A DNA stretch of 52,078 bases, from NCBI GenBank assembly GCA_900113385.1, contig FOPE01000018.1, positions 1 to 52,078 of the forward strand. The letters are read 5' to 3'. Within the stretch, counting starts at the first letter, position 1, and the number at the start of each line of letters is the position of its first letter. Of this stretch, positions 35,553 to 45,000 are shown one piece after another. Under the pieces are notes generated by a model. That model did no database searches. It saw only the letters and a list, made by a program, of their open reading frames with translations, and was not told where the DNA came from. A program made the translations under genes and the position numbers. The DNA comes from Lachnospiraceae bacterium C7 (lineage in GTDB: Bacteria; Bacillota; Clostridia; Lachnospirales; Lachnospiraceae).

Positions 35553-36056
35553 ATGCATGATGAATTAACCGAAAAAGACATTGAGAAGATGAAAAAGGAA
35601 ATAGAGTATCGCAAATTAGTAGTTCGCAAATCTGCGCTTGAAGATGTAAAAGAAGCAAGAGCTCAAGGCGACTTGAGTGAGAACTTTGAGTACAAAGCTG
35701 CAAAAAAATTTAAAAATGAAAATGAAAGTCGAATCAGATATCTAGAAAAAATGATCAAAACAGCGGTAGTTATATCGGAAGATTCCAAGGCAGATGAAGT
35801 TGGAATGAATAATACAGTGGATATTTATTTTGAAGATGATGATGAGACTGAGACATATAAAATAGTGACAACTGTGAGAGGCAATTCATTAAAGAATTTA
35901 ATAAGTAAAGAGTCTCCACTAGGAGCAGCAGTGTTTGGCCATAAAATAGGAGACCGCTGCGAAGTCAAGGTCAACGACGATTATTCATATTATGTAGTCG
36001 TCAAGAACATTGTAAATACCGTAGATGATGGGACAGATGAATTACGTAAATTCTAG
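35553..36056 (+). CDS. GreA/GreB-like transcription elongation factor
   Basis: 167 aa. The N-terminal coiled coil has the Gre signature ARAQGDLSENFEYKAAKKFK, with acidic residues at the tip that reactivate backtracked RNA polymerase. The C-terminal FKBP-like domain ends SPLGAAVFGHKIGDRCEV. Sequence is divergent from housekeeping GreA, so this may be a second paralogue. GGAGG precedes the ATG and it follows the transferase gene by 1 nt. Confidence 0.9.
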   Translation: MHDELTEKDIEKMKKEIEYRKLVVRKSALEDVKEARAQGDLSENFEYKAAKKFKNENESRIRYLEKMIKTAVVISEDSKADEVGMNNTVDIYFEDDDETETYKIVTTVRGNSLKNLISKESPLGAAVFGHKIGDRCEVKVNDDYSYYVVVKNIVNTVDDGTDELRKF

Positions 36057-36137
36057 TCGCAGGATTAATTTTATCTTGTGAAAGCTTCTCAAAATAACTG
36101 AATGGAATCAGTAATTTTAATGAACAAGGATGTGAAA

Positions 36138-36317
36138 ATGATGCCAAGAACAAGAATGCCAGGGGATCCTAAATGGAAAAAAATTGTTGGACAAGAGTTT
36201 GAATTTATAGACGAAGAAGAGAATTTTAAACCATTATTCTCCGGTGAAATAACAGAAAAAGAAATTATTAAAACTAATGATAATATTTATAAAGTTGCCA
36301 ATTTTGTTGGCCGATAG
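36138..36317 (+). CDS. Hypothetical protein, about 59 aa
   Basis: A small acidic protein (MMPRTRMPGDPKWKKIVGQE and EFEFIDEEENFKPLFSGEIT) without membrane segment or known motif. AAGGATG lies 8 nt before ATG 36138; upstream in-frame ATGs at 36102 and 36120 are alternatives. It follows the GreA-like gene by about 80 nt and could share its transcript. Function unknown. Confidence 0.5.
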   Translation: MMPRTRMPGDPKWKKIVGQEFEFIDEEENFKPLFSGEITEKEIIKTNDNIYKVANFVGR

Positions 36318-36411
36318 TAGCAGTAAGAGTTATATAAATATTTGGATTAGTTAATACTAGACGTAGACATTAATGCGTAACTAATAATTGTAATACAACA
36401 TGTGGTAGATG

Positions 36412-36592
36412 CAATACATAGTAAAGTAGTGCATAGTAAAGTGTACATAATAAAGCAGTGCATAATAAAGTGTACATAATAAAGTAGTACATAATAAAGT
36501 GCACATAATAAAGTGTACATAGTAAAGTAGTGCATAATAAAGTGCACATAATAAAGTAGTACATAATAAAGTGCACATAGTAATGTAAACAC
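36412..36592 (+). repeat. Minisatellite, 12 units of 14-15 bp
   Basis: Units such as TAATAAAGTGTACA, TAATAAAGTGCACA and TAGTAAAGTAGTGCA alternate. GTGCAC and TGTACA are self-complementary. Reading frames through it on the minus strand give Tyr/Leu/Cys repeats and are artefacts. Confidence 0.85.
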
Positions 36593-36650
36593 ATAGCTAA
36601 TACATAATTAGCATGGTGGATAATAAAACCCCAATTTTATTATCGAAATG

Positions 36651-36708
36651 AAGTGGCCCAGTAGTCAAAGTTTAAAGTTTGATGAATGGGCCACTTTTTA
36701 TTTTTTTG
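36651..36708 (+). terminator. Strong terminator
   Basis: AAGTGGCCCA (36651-36660) pairs with TGGGCCACTT (36687-36696), then T-rich sequence. It isolates the following island from upstream transcription. Confidence 0.88.
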
Positions 36709-36809
36709 CGAATAGATAATTTTAAAAAATCAGATAGAGATTGCAAAGAGCCACAAAAGTCATTAAAAATCTCAGCTCACACTCACGAAAAAAAGTAGAA
36801 CTTGAAAAA

Positions 36810-37045
36810 TTACGTGTAAAAATAGAAAAAATGAAAAATTCCACGTAAGCAAATTAAATTTAAGAAACCTAAAAATGAATTTTAAATCGAATTTTGCAAA
36901 AAAAGAAGAAATTATTTAGATAAACACTAAAAAAATGATAGTGTTACATAAATATTATTAAAAAAAAAGAAGAAAAAAGTTTCTAAAATAGAATGAAAAG
37001 GAAATGTTACGTGTAAATTTTAGAAAAACAGAAAAATCCACGTAA
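36810..37045 (+). repeat. Two 39-bp elements with TTACGTG/CACGTAA ends
   Basis: Copies at 36810-36848 and 37007-37045. Both have exact 7-bp inverted ends, the same 25-nt spacing and similar A-rich centres containing TAGAAAAA and GAAAAAT. Confidence 0.8.
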
Positions 37046-37203
37046 AAAAGCGAGTTCCGAAAGAATTTAATATACAATGACAAGAGAAAATAGTTTCCGA
37101 GTTGGGAAAAATAAGGAAAAACAAGAAATAGTCAGAAAAAAATAAAAGAAAAAAGAAGAAGTGTAAAAATAATTATATTATCCAATGGATAATTTCCCAT
37201 AGC

Positions 37204-37345
37204 AGACCAATCCCAGAAGAGCAGAGAGCACCCAGAAGAGCAGAACCAGCAGTGCATCTCAGTCGCTCCAGCCCAGACCAATCCCAGAAGAGCAGAGAGT
37301 ACCCAGAAGAGCAGAACCAGCAGCGTATCTCAGTCGCTCCAGCCC
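37204..37345 (+). repeat. 71-bp tandem duplication, GC-richer than surroundings
   Basis: Copies at 37204-37274 and 37275-37345 differ at a few bases. Each holds shorter internal repeats of CCAGAAGAGCAGA. No supported gene runs through it. Confidence 0.9.
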
Positions 37346-37422
37346 AATCTGTCATCTTTGGGTCACTTTATCAAATAACAAAAATGATATTTTATTAAAT
37401 GGTCACAAAAAAAATTAATCGT

Positions 37423-37454
37423 GTGACTAATATGTGACCGGGATTTCTTATAAT
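37423..37454 (+). promoter_or_regulatory. Island promoter 1 with GTGAC direct repeats
   Basis: GTGAC at 37423-37427 and 37434-37438, an 11-bp period, then 10 nt to TATAAT (37449-37454). There is no -35 box. The same layout occurs at 41874-41905. Confidence 0.65.
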
Positions 37455-37502
37455 GGATACATCAAAGGAGTATAACATTAGAAACATATTGGAGGAGAGT
37501 AT

Positions 37503-38177
37503 ATGAGAAAAAAATATATGGCACTGTTTGGAACAGTGGGACTAATAGCGGCAGCAGGCATAATTGCATCGCTTGCATCGGGATATAGTACAACTGATGA
37601 TGTAGGAGCTGCAGTATCAAATATATCTGAAGGAAAAGTAAAAGTAAGCCTTGGTGGGGAAGGTGTATCTAAACTTTCAGGATCAGATATGATAGTTAGT
37701 CCTGGACAATCAGAAAGCTATAAATTAAATGTAGTGAATGAAGGTACAGGAAAAAATGCTTATGGATTGTATACAAAAGTAACAATTGATTCAACATGGG
37801 ATGATGATGTCTTAGATGAAGGAGAAATTGATAAAGATTACGTAAGTTTTAAATTAGCAGGGAAAAAATTAAAAGAAGTATTATCTTATGACGAACAGTA
37901 TAAAGTTGGAGACTGGATTGTAGCACATCACGATGGAGAAGAAACAGTATTGTATTACACAAAACCAATTGAAGCTGGAGAGTCAAGCTCTAATTTTTTA
38001 GATGAAATTCATTTTGAAGATGGAATGTCAAAAGAATTCTATGGAGGAAGCTTTAAATTTGATGTAAACGTAGAAGCTGTTCAAAAGAGCAACAGCAAAG
38101 ATGCAATTGCAGCAGAATGGGGAGTTTTCCCAAAAATTGATTCAAATGGAAATATAACATCTGTTTCTGAAGAATAA
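37503..38177 (+). CDS. TasA/camelysin-like surface protein 1
   Basis: 224 aa. The N-terminus MRKKYMALFGTVGLIAAAGI followed by a small-residue stretch resembles SipW-processed TasA/CalY precursors. The mature part has the beta-rich pattern of this family, with VSPGQSESYKLNVVNEGTGK near the start. Such proteins assemble as secreted fibres in Bacillus biofilms; the role here is inferred from similarity and from a SipW gene 9 kb downstream. TTGGAGGAG precedes the ATG. It opens the first operon of the island. Confidence 0.65.
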   Translation: MRKKYMALFGTVGLIAAAGIIASLASGYSTTDDVGAAVSNISEGKVKVSLGGEGVSKLSGSDMIVSPGQSESYKLNVVNEGTGKNAYGLYTKVTIDSTWDDDVLDEGEIDKDYVSFKLAGKKLKEVLSYDEQYKVGDWIVAHHDGEETVLYYTKPIEAGESSSNFLDEIHFEDGMSKEFYGGSFKFDVNVEAVQKSNSKDAIAAEWGVFPKIDSNGNITSVSEE

Positions 38178-38191
38178 AAAGGAGTAGGGGT

Positions 38192-39034
38192 ATGAGAAAA
38201 AAACTTTTAATTTTAACAACAACATTAATGTTGTCGGTTACATGTTTAAGCCAGACAAATGTATTTGGTGCAGCAGAACCAACAGTTTTATTTACAGAGA
38301 ATAAAGAATTTAAATATAGTGGAGATGTAACAAAAAACTCAGATGGAACAACAAGCCTTGGAGATGCCTTTGAGGGAATGGCACCAGGGGATACAAAAAC
38401 ACAAACAATTAAATTAAAAAATTCAAGTAACGATACTATGGATTTTTATATTTCAGAAGAAACACTTGATGTATTAGAAGAAGCAAATAAATCATCAGGT
38501 GGAGCCTATACATATGATATTTCAGTAGGCGATACACAAGAAAGCTCAAAATCACTTATAAATGCAGTAGCAGGTGGTTATGAAGATGGTACAGGAAGCG
38601 GAAGCACAAAAGGACTTGGAGAAATTTCAGATTTAAATGATTACACATTTTTATATCAATTGGGCAAAGGACAAAGTACAAATGTATATGTAACATTAAC
38701 CCTTGAAGGTGAAGGAAATGACAGTACATCTGCAGTAGATTATTCGGATGCAACAGGAAAAATTGCTTTTAACTACAGAGCCTATGATGTAAACCACGAA
38801 GTTGAATATGGAGAAGATACAGTAAATACAAGTGTAGTTAGAAGAAATATAACAGATCCAAGTTCTACTACATCATCAGGAATTACATTATCAAATTTAA
38901 GAACACAACTAGGAAAAGTAAAAACAAGTGACGTTGGAGTTTATGGATTAGTTGCTGCGTTATTAATAGGAGCAGGCATTGTTATCGTAGCGATTACAAA
39001 AAGCAGAAAGACAGGTGATGATGATGCAGAATAA
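38192..39034 (+). CDS. Secreted surface protein with C-terminal membrane anchor
   Basis: 280 aa; no named family. Signal peptide ending around NVFGAAE, a beta-rich outside domain with GDTKTQTIKLKNSSNDTMDF typical of TasA-associated proteins, and a tail of KTSD, one membrane helix (VYGLVAALLIGAGIVIVAIT) and basic residues. The tail is arranged like a sortase signal but lacks LPxTG, so it is probably membrane-held. AAAGGAG precedes the ATG. It follows TasA-like 1 by 14 nt. Confidence 0.65.
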   Translation: MRKKLLILTTTLMLSVTCLSQTNVFGAAEPTVLFTENKEFKYSGDVTKNSDGTTSLGDAFEGMAPGDTKTQTIKLKNSSNDTMDFYISEETLDVLEEANKSSGGAYTYDISVGDTQESSKSLINAVAGGYEDGTGSGSTKGLGEISDLNDYTFLYQLGKGQSTNVYVTLTLEGEGNDSTSAVDYSDATGKIAFNYRAYDVNHEVEYGEDTVNTSVVRRNITDPSSTTSSGITLSNLRTQLGKVKTSDVGVYGLVAALLIGAGIVIVAITKSRKTGDDDAE

Positions 39035-40151
39035 AAGAATAATTAAATGCGTTGCGATGATGGTAATGGCTTTATGTTTAATATTTGCACCACAAACAAA
39101 AACAAAAGTAAATGCGGCAGGCCTAAATTATACAATTACATTTCGAGCAGGAAATGTAGGAAATTTCAATACGGCTAGTAAAAATCTTGAAGTTTCTTCA
39201 AAAGTAGGTTCAAATAGCGTATCAAAAGTAGAGGTAAAACAAAAATATGTTAGAATTACTGCAAAAAAAGGAACATCAGTTGCAACAGCAATTTATGATG
39301 GATTTGGATATGCAGTAACAGATAGTAACAGTTTGTATACATTTTTTGCAGGAGCAATGAAAGAAAACTCAGAGTATGCATTGTTAAGTGATACAACAAG
39401 ATGGGGAATTTCAGATGCCCAGTTGAAAGGTACAGACGGAGGATTAAAGAAAAATCTTAGCTTTGTATTAGATTATGGTAAACTTGTGAATCCAGTATCA
39501 TATACAATACAATATGTAGACGCACAATCAAATGCAGCAATTGCAGCACCAGTAATCGTATATGGAAGCGATGGCCAAAAAGTAACAGCAAATCCAATAG
39601 CGATTAGCCAGTATGCAACAAATAATAAAGCTGTAGATTTTACATTGAAAAAAGGTGAAAACAATACAGTTACATTTTATTATACATTTACTGGAACAGT
39701 TTTCGTCCCAGGAAATGTAACTAATAGAACAGAATATGTAGACGTTGTATTACCAACAACAGTAACAATTCCAGCTGCAACAGTAACAACTGGAACAGGA
39801 ACAACAGCAACAGGTACAACACCAGCTGCGACAGGAACAACACCAGCCGCTGCTGGGGCTGCTGGAACAGCCGGAGCCGCAGCAGGAACACCAGGAGCTG
39901 CAGCTATAGATGACCAAGCAGTTCCAAATGCTGCTAATGAAGCTGAAAATGCAAATGAAGGAAACGATGATGGTAATGAGGCAACAATTGATGATAACAA
40001 AACACCAAAATCAGATGGACAAAGTTCAGGAGAAAACAAATCTAGTAGAACTGGTTTATCAAGCACAACAGCTGTAATAATAATTGGAGCAGTTGCATTA
40101 GTAGTTGCATTTGGCGTAGGTGTTTTCACTGCAAAGAAGAGAAAACATTAA
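39024..40151 (+). CDS. MucBP-like surface protein with Ala/Thr/Pro-rich stalk
   Basis: About 375 aa. Signal peptide (cut near KVNAAGLNY), an unnamed N-terminal domain, then YTIQYVDAQSNAAIAAPVIV to VTFYYTFTG, which follows the MucBP repeat pattern seen in adhesins. A low-complexity stalk rich in Ala, Gly, Thr and Pro comes next, then SRTGLSSTTAVIIIGAVALV and basic KKRKH. No LPxTG. Several starts are possible in GTGATGATGATG (39015-39024); I choose 39024 for its spacing from ACAGG. It overlaps the preceding gene by 11 nt. Confidence 0.65.
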   Translation: MQNKRIIKCVAMMVMALCLIFAPQTKTKVNAAGLNYTITFRAGNVGNFNTASKNLEVSSKVGSNSVSKVEVKQKYVRITAKKGTSVATAIYDGFGYAVTDSNSLYTFFAGAMKENSEYALLSDTTRWGISDAQLKGTDGGLKKNLSFVLDYGKLVNPVSYTIQYVDAQSNAAIAAPVIVYGSDGQKVTANPIAISQYATNNKAVDFTLKKGENNTVTFYYTFTGTVFVPGNVTNRTEYVDVVLPTTVTIPAATVTTGTGTTATGTTPAATGTTPAAAGAAGTAGAAAGTPGAAAIDDQAVPNAANEAENANEGNDDGNEATIDDNKTPKSDGQSSGENKSSRTGLSSTTAVIIIGAVALVVAFGVGVFTAKKRKH

Positions 40152-40498
40152 AAACAATAAATAGAAAAAATAAAATTTAAAACAGAATAAAGAATTAAAC
40201 TAGGCTAAAATTGTTATAATCATCTTACATATAAGACCATGAACAAGGAAGCAGAGACTATGGATAAAATGGTCTCTGCTTCTATATATATATGGAAAAT
40301 GACGATAATTAAAGAAAAAATTTATAAAAAGTTTATGAACTAGAAAAAATACATGCAAAATCGACTAAATAAAAAGCAAAAAAATGTAAAAAATTACTAG
40401 CGTTACAAAAACAAAAGTGGTAAAATTTAAATAAAACTATAAAAAATGATAAAATAATAACAAGATTTCTAAAAATAATTATGATAAGAGGGTAAAAA
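40152..40498 (+). other. Region before the SARP-like gene with alternative hairpins
   Basis: 347 nt. TATAAT at 40215-40220 could be a -10 box. GAAGCAGAGAC (40248-40258) pairs with GTCTCTGCTTC (40272-40282), while AGACCAT (40234-40240) pairs with ATGGTCT (40269-40275). The two hairpins exclude each other. The rest is AT-rich leader. Confidence 0.5.
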
Positions 40499-41719
40499 AT
40501 GGTTAAAGTAAGAACTTTGGGGAGTTTTCAGATGTCCTACGATGGGGTAAGTGTAGAAGATTCTGATATAAGATCCACTATGATGACAAAACTTCTTATG
40601 TATATGTTGATATATAGAAAAAAAGATGTATCTAGTGCCGAAATTTGTTCAGCACTTTGGCAAGAAGATGATACAGATAATCCAACAGGGGCATTAAAAA
40701 ATTTAATGTATCGATTGAGAAATTTTTTGAAAAAACATTTTGGAATATCAGATTTTATAATTACAAAGCGTGGATCATATAGTTGGAACCCAGGATATGA
40801 AGTTGAGTTTGATGCATCAGTTTTTGAAAAAAAAATAACGAAAGCTAGTAAAGAAGAAAATATGTCAGAGGCAGTGGAATTATATAATGAAGCATTAGAT
40901 TTATATAATGGAGATTTCATGCCAAAAATAACAGATATGCATTGGATTTTGACATTAAATACATACTATCATTCTTTGTATTTGTCAGCAGTAAAGGAAT
41001 TGTCTGCATTATATAAAGAGATAGGCGCTTATGAAAAAATAGAAAAGATATGTAATAAAGCATTAAAAATTGATAGACTAGATGAGCAGATATATTGTTT
41101 TTTACTGGACTCGATGTACAATCAAGGAAAAAATGCCTTAGCAGTAGAATCTTACAATAAAGCAAAAGAGATATTAGAAAAAGAGTTAGGAGTTTTTGAA
41201 ACAGAAGATTTAGATCAGATATATGCAGATGTTTTAAATGCCACTGCAGAACATGAAATAGAAGGAATGGAAATTATCTATGACGATATGGCATTTTGCA
41301 ATGATGACATGGATGGAGCATTTGTATGTGGGTATCAGGTTTTTAAACAAATTTATCGCCTAGAAGCAAGAAAAAATGCCCGAGACAATAAAGAGGGACA
41401 GCTTCTTTTAGTTACATTAGATTGTGGCGGAAGTGGTTTACAAGATAAAGTTGCAGAATATAGATTAGGGCAGGCAATGAAAGCATTGCAGCAGATATTA
41501 ATAGAATCTCTGAGACTTGGTGATGTGACAGCAAAATATTCAAAATCGCAATTCATAGTTCTTTTACAAGATTGCAATTATAGTAATGGAGTAATGGTTT
41601 CTAATAGAATCATTTCTAATTTATTAGAAAAAAATGATAAGTACAAATCAATTTCCGTACAAATAGATATTGAGCCTATAGAATTAGCAGGTAGCGAGGA
41701 ACATTTATTTGGAAAATAA
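40499..41719 (+). CDS. SARP-like (BTAD) regulator with degenerate GGDEF domain
   Basis: 406 aa. Residues 1-95 form an OmpR-type winged helix (VRTLGSFQMSYDGVSV, TTxLLxYxLIYR pattern, ALKNLMYRLRNFLKK). Residues about 96-240 are a BTAD domain of paired helices, as in AfsR/SARP activators. Residues about 255-400 resemble a GGDEF domain, with LRLGDVTAKYSKSQFIVLLQ where LRxxDxxaRyGGDEFxvLL is expected; SKSQF at 348-352 replaces GGDEF, so it should not make cyclic di-GMP. AGAGGG precedes the ATG. It lies inside the surface island and probably activates it. Confidence 0.8.
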   Translation: MVKVRTLGSFQMSYDGVSVEDSDIRSTMMTKLLMYMLIYRKKDVSSAEICSALWQEDDTDNPTGALKNLMYRLRNFLKKHFGISDFIITKRGSYSWNPGYEVEFDASVFEKKITKASKEENMSEAVELYNEALDLYNGDFMPKITDMHWILTLNTYYHSLYLSAVKELSALYKEIGAYEKIEKICNKALKIDRLDEQIYCFLLDSMYNQGKNALAVESYNKAKEILEKELGVFETEDLDQIYADVLNATAEHEIEGMEIIYDDMAFCNDDMDGAFVCGYQVFKQIYRLEARKNARDNKEGQLLLVTLDCGGSGLQDKVAEYRLGQAMKALQQILIESLRLGDVTAKYSKSQFIVLLQDCNYSNGVMVSNRIISNLLEKNDKYKSISVQIDIEPIELAGSEEHLFGK

Positions 41720-42086
41720 AGAAAATTTATAGTCTAAAAAAGTGATTCAGAATTAATAAAAACAATTTAAAATTGAATAAACAAACATAATTACACAGCA
41801 TAAATACTCTAATCTGAAATATAATTAGAATATTTATGCAAAAGTGTAAAAAGTAACATGAAATTTTTATCGTGTGACCTATATGTGACTTAACTTTGAT
41901 ATTATATGTGTAAGTTAATTGAAGCAATTAAAACAGATTGAAAAATCTAGATAAAATTGAAAAAAGATGAAATTTAATCAAATATGTAATTGACATAAGT
42001 TAACTAGTTTTGGACTTGAGACTTATATATGAGGGTAGTAGGTTTTAAGTATTAAGCAGGAGAGTATAAGTATGAGGAGGAGTTAC
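41720..42086 (+). other. Upstream region of the large adhesin gene
   Basis: 367 nt without a gene. It includes island promoter 2 and a leader of about 170 nt with no T-rich terminator. Confidence 0.55.
41874..41905 (+). promoter_or_regulatory. Island promoter 2 with GTGAC direct repeats
   Basis: GTGAC at 41874-41878 and 41885-41889, 11-bp period, then 10 nt to TATTAT (41900-41905). TCGTGTGAC-(C/T)-(T/A)-ATATGTGAC is shared with promoter 1. There is no -35 box. Confidence 0.65.
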
Positions 42087-45000
42087 ATGAAACCAAAAAA
42101 CTTTTGGAAACAAACAATAGCTTTAGTAATGACAGGCACAATGCTTATAGGAGGCCTAGGTGGCGCGGATCAAATGAGCGTAGATGCTGCAGATACTAAA
42201 TCAGGGGTAGAAGCAAATCAAAAAGAACCAAAAAATTTCAAATTAAATTTATTTAAGTATAATACTTCAAATAATGTTGTTCTAAATAATCAAAATGTTC
42301 AAACAGAACAACCAGAAGTCAATAAAGAAAATGTAGCAAATCAGGAGACACGAAGTACAGAGACAGTTAATCCTGAAACACAGGCTCAAGAAAATGCAGA
42401 GCAAGAGGCTACAGAACAAGAAACTTTAAATCAAGAGGCTACAGAACAGGAAGTAGCAAATCAAGAAGTGCAAAATCAAGAAGTTGAAACAACAAATGCA
42501 CAAAACGCTGCAACAGATGCAGCAGTATCACAGCAAAATAGTTATTATGCTAGTAGAGGTGAATTAAAATTCACAACACCAGAAACAGCTGAAGCAGATA
42601 TTTATAATATTGAAACAGCTGGCGTTGTTCAAAACCTCGTAAGTACAACAATCGGAAATGACAATAATTTATTCTCAGCAAAAGATTGTAAATATTATGC
42701 AAATGATTTATTTACTTCAAATCCAGCTACTAATAAATCATATAAAGATGTTAGTCTTTTATTTGATGTAGATGCAGAAGGATATTATGTATTTGATAGT
42801 GACAAAACAAATGTAACATATGATGCAAAAACAAATTCTTTGCTTAGAACTGAACAAACAAAAGGACAAAATGAAGCAAAATTTATGCCATTAGGTCAGG
42901 AAGAAAGCCATTTTGGAATGAATATGGAAACACCTTTTTATCTTACATCAAATGGTAAAGTGGCAGCACCTGATGGAACAGAAACAGATGGTATTTTAGA
43001 TTTAACAAGTGATGATGATACATGGGTTTATGTAGATAACAAATTAGTACTTGATCTTGGTGGAATTCACAGCGCAGTAAATGGAAGAATTGATTTCACA
43101 ACAGGCGATGTGGAAATCACAAGTTTAACAGGTCAGAATCCAATTCAAGATGGATGCGCAGCTCCATACGTTGCAATGCAGAATGATCAAAAAGCAGTTT
43201 ACAATATTTACAATATGTATGGCGATGATTCTTTGACGAACTTAAACGATGGCAATGCACATACACTTAAAATTTACTCACTTGAGAGAAGCGTTGGAAT
43301 GAGTGATTTTAAACTTAAATTCAATATGCCTCAAGAAAAAATTAATGAAGAAGCATTAAAGAGTGAGCAAAATAAAGAAAATCTTGATAATTCTAAAATG
43401 CTTTTAAAAACAAATAATCCTGAAGCTACAGGACAAACAGATAATATAGAAACTAAAACTTATAAAACAGCAGAAATTAATGATGCTAATAACAGAGAAT
43501 ATAAAATTAATATTAGTGCTTCATCAATCGATAATGTAACAACTTCAACAGATGAAAGTACAGATATAATGCTAGTACTTGATGTATCTACTTCAATGGA
43601 AAATAAGGATGTTAATGTGGTAAGTGCAGGTAATAGTGCAGAGGCATATAACCAGTTACAAAGATTAGATACTGCGTATGAGTATGATGGCGTAAGTATG
43701 ATGGCAGATGATGAAGAAAGAACAGGCACAGTTGTGTTTGAAAATGACAAATGGGTATTTAAATATGAAAGCAGCGGACAAGAAAAATCGGTTGATATTA
43801 CCACATCAAATTGCCCAAAATCAATTAAAATTACTAGAATTGATAACCTAAGAAGAGCTGTAACCGCCTTTATAAAAACAATGCGTGAAAAGTCACCAAA
43901 TTCTAGAATAGGTATTGTTGCGATATCTGATGCAACTGGTATTTATAAGTGCGGTAGAAATATTTATACATTAACTTCATTAGATAGCGATACAAATATG
44001 ATGAATCTTATAAATGCTATTAATGGTATTACAATGCAACGCGGAAGTTGTATGACACGTACACTTGCAGATGTTTATGATTTGTTAATTACAGATAATC
44101 AAAATAGTCCTAATGAGAAAAGAGCTGTAATTTTGTTCTCTGACTGTGAGGAGTATCCAGATGATTATCAAAGCAATTGGAATTATCAAAAATATAGAAA
44201 AAAAGCTTTTAAGTTAAAAGAAGAAGCAGATGTTTACGGAATTTCCTATAATGGAATGAAAAATTCTGGTAATGAAAATAATCCTAATAGTAGGTTGACC
44301 GGTGAAACATACCTAAAAAGATATGCTGATGAAATTGAAACTGTTGGAGATGTTAGCAATCTAGCCAACGGATTTAACAATATTACTCAATATTTATCTA
44401 CAAAAACATTAAGAGGTGACGTAATTGATTATATAGATCCAAGATTTACATTAGTTAAATCTAGCTCTGATAGTAGTTACACTGCATATGAAGTAGGTAA
44501 TACTATTCCTTCACCTATTTCAGGAGAAGAAGCTGGTAAAGTATATAAAGATTCAAATGGTATATATATCAAATGGGAAAATCAACCTCTAGAGCTAGAT
44601 GAAGCTGGCAAACCTGTATGGAATGTAGAATTACTAGTAAGAGCTAATGATGACTTCCTCGGAGGCAATGTTATTCCTACAAATGGGGTAGATTCTAGGG
44701 TTGATGTTAAAGATGAAGACAATAATATTGCTGAAACACAATATTTTCCAAGGCCTGTAGTGAATGTTCAAACTAAATCGCTTAGTTTACAAGGCGAAAA
44801 TAGAACAGTCTTTTTCGGTAATTCAGTTGAACCTTGTAAGTCAATATTGGGTGAGGAGTTGTATCAAAAAATTATAAAAGACGAAAATAAGGATGAAAAT
44901 GGAAACTATGTATACACAGAACCATATTCATACAAAGATACACAAGATCATGTTGGTGATATTGTTTATACAATAAAAATTGAAAAAGGAACATTAGGAA

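Larger units (their letters stand above)
36318..37420 (+). other. 1.1-kb repeat-rich non-coding region before the surface island
   Basis: No convincing gene. In order: a 14-15 bp minisatellite, a strong terminator, two copies of a 39-bp TTACGTG...CACGTAA element, and a 71-bp GC-richer tandem repeat. Each is listed separately. Confidence 0.7.

Noticed and set aside
36412-36592. Possible CRISPR array
   Set aside because: Units are contiguous and 14-15 bp, with no unique spacers and no cas genes nearby.
36347-36594. Three overlapping minus-strand frames rich in Tyr, Leu and Cys
   Set aside because: They are read through a 14/15-bp minisatellite in different frames, without ribosome sites.
37173-37355. 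60-residue minus-strand frame rich in Trp and Leu
   Set aside because: It is a translation of the 71-bp tandem repeat; no ribosome site and no membrane topology of note.
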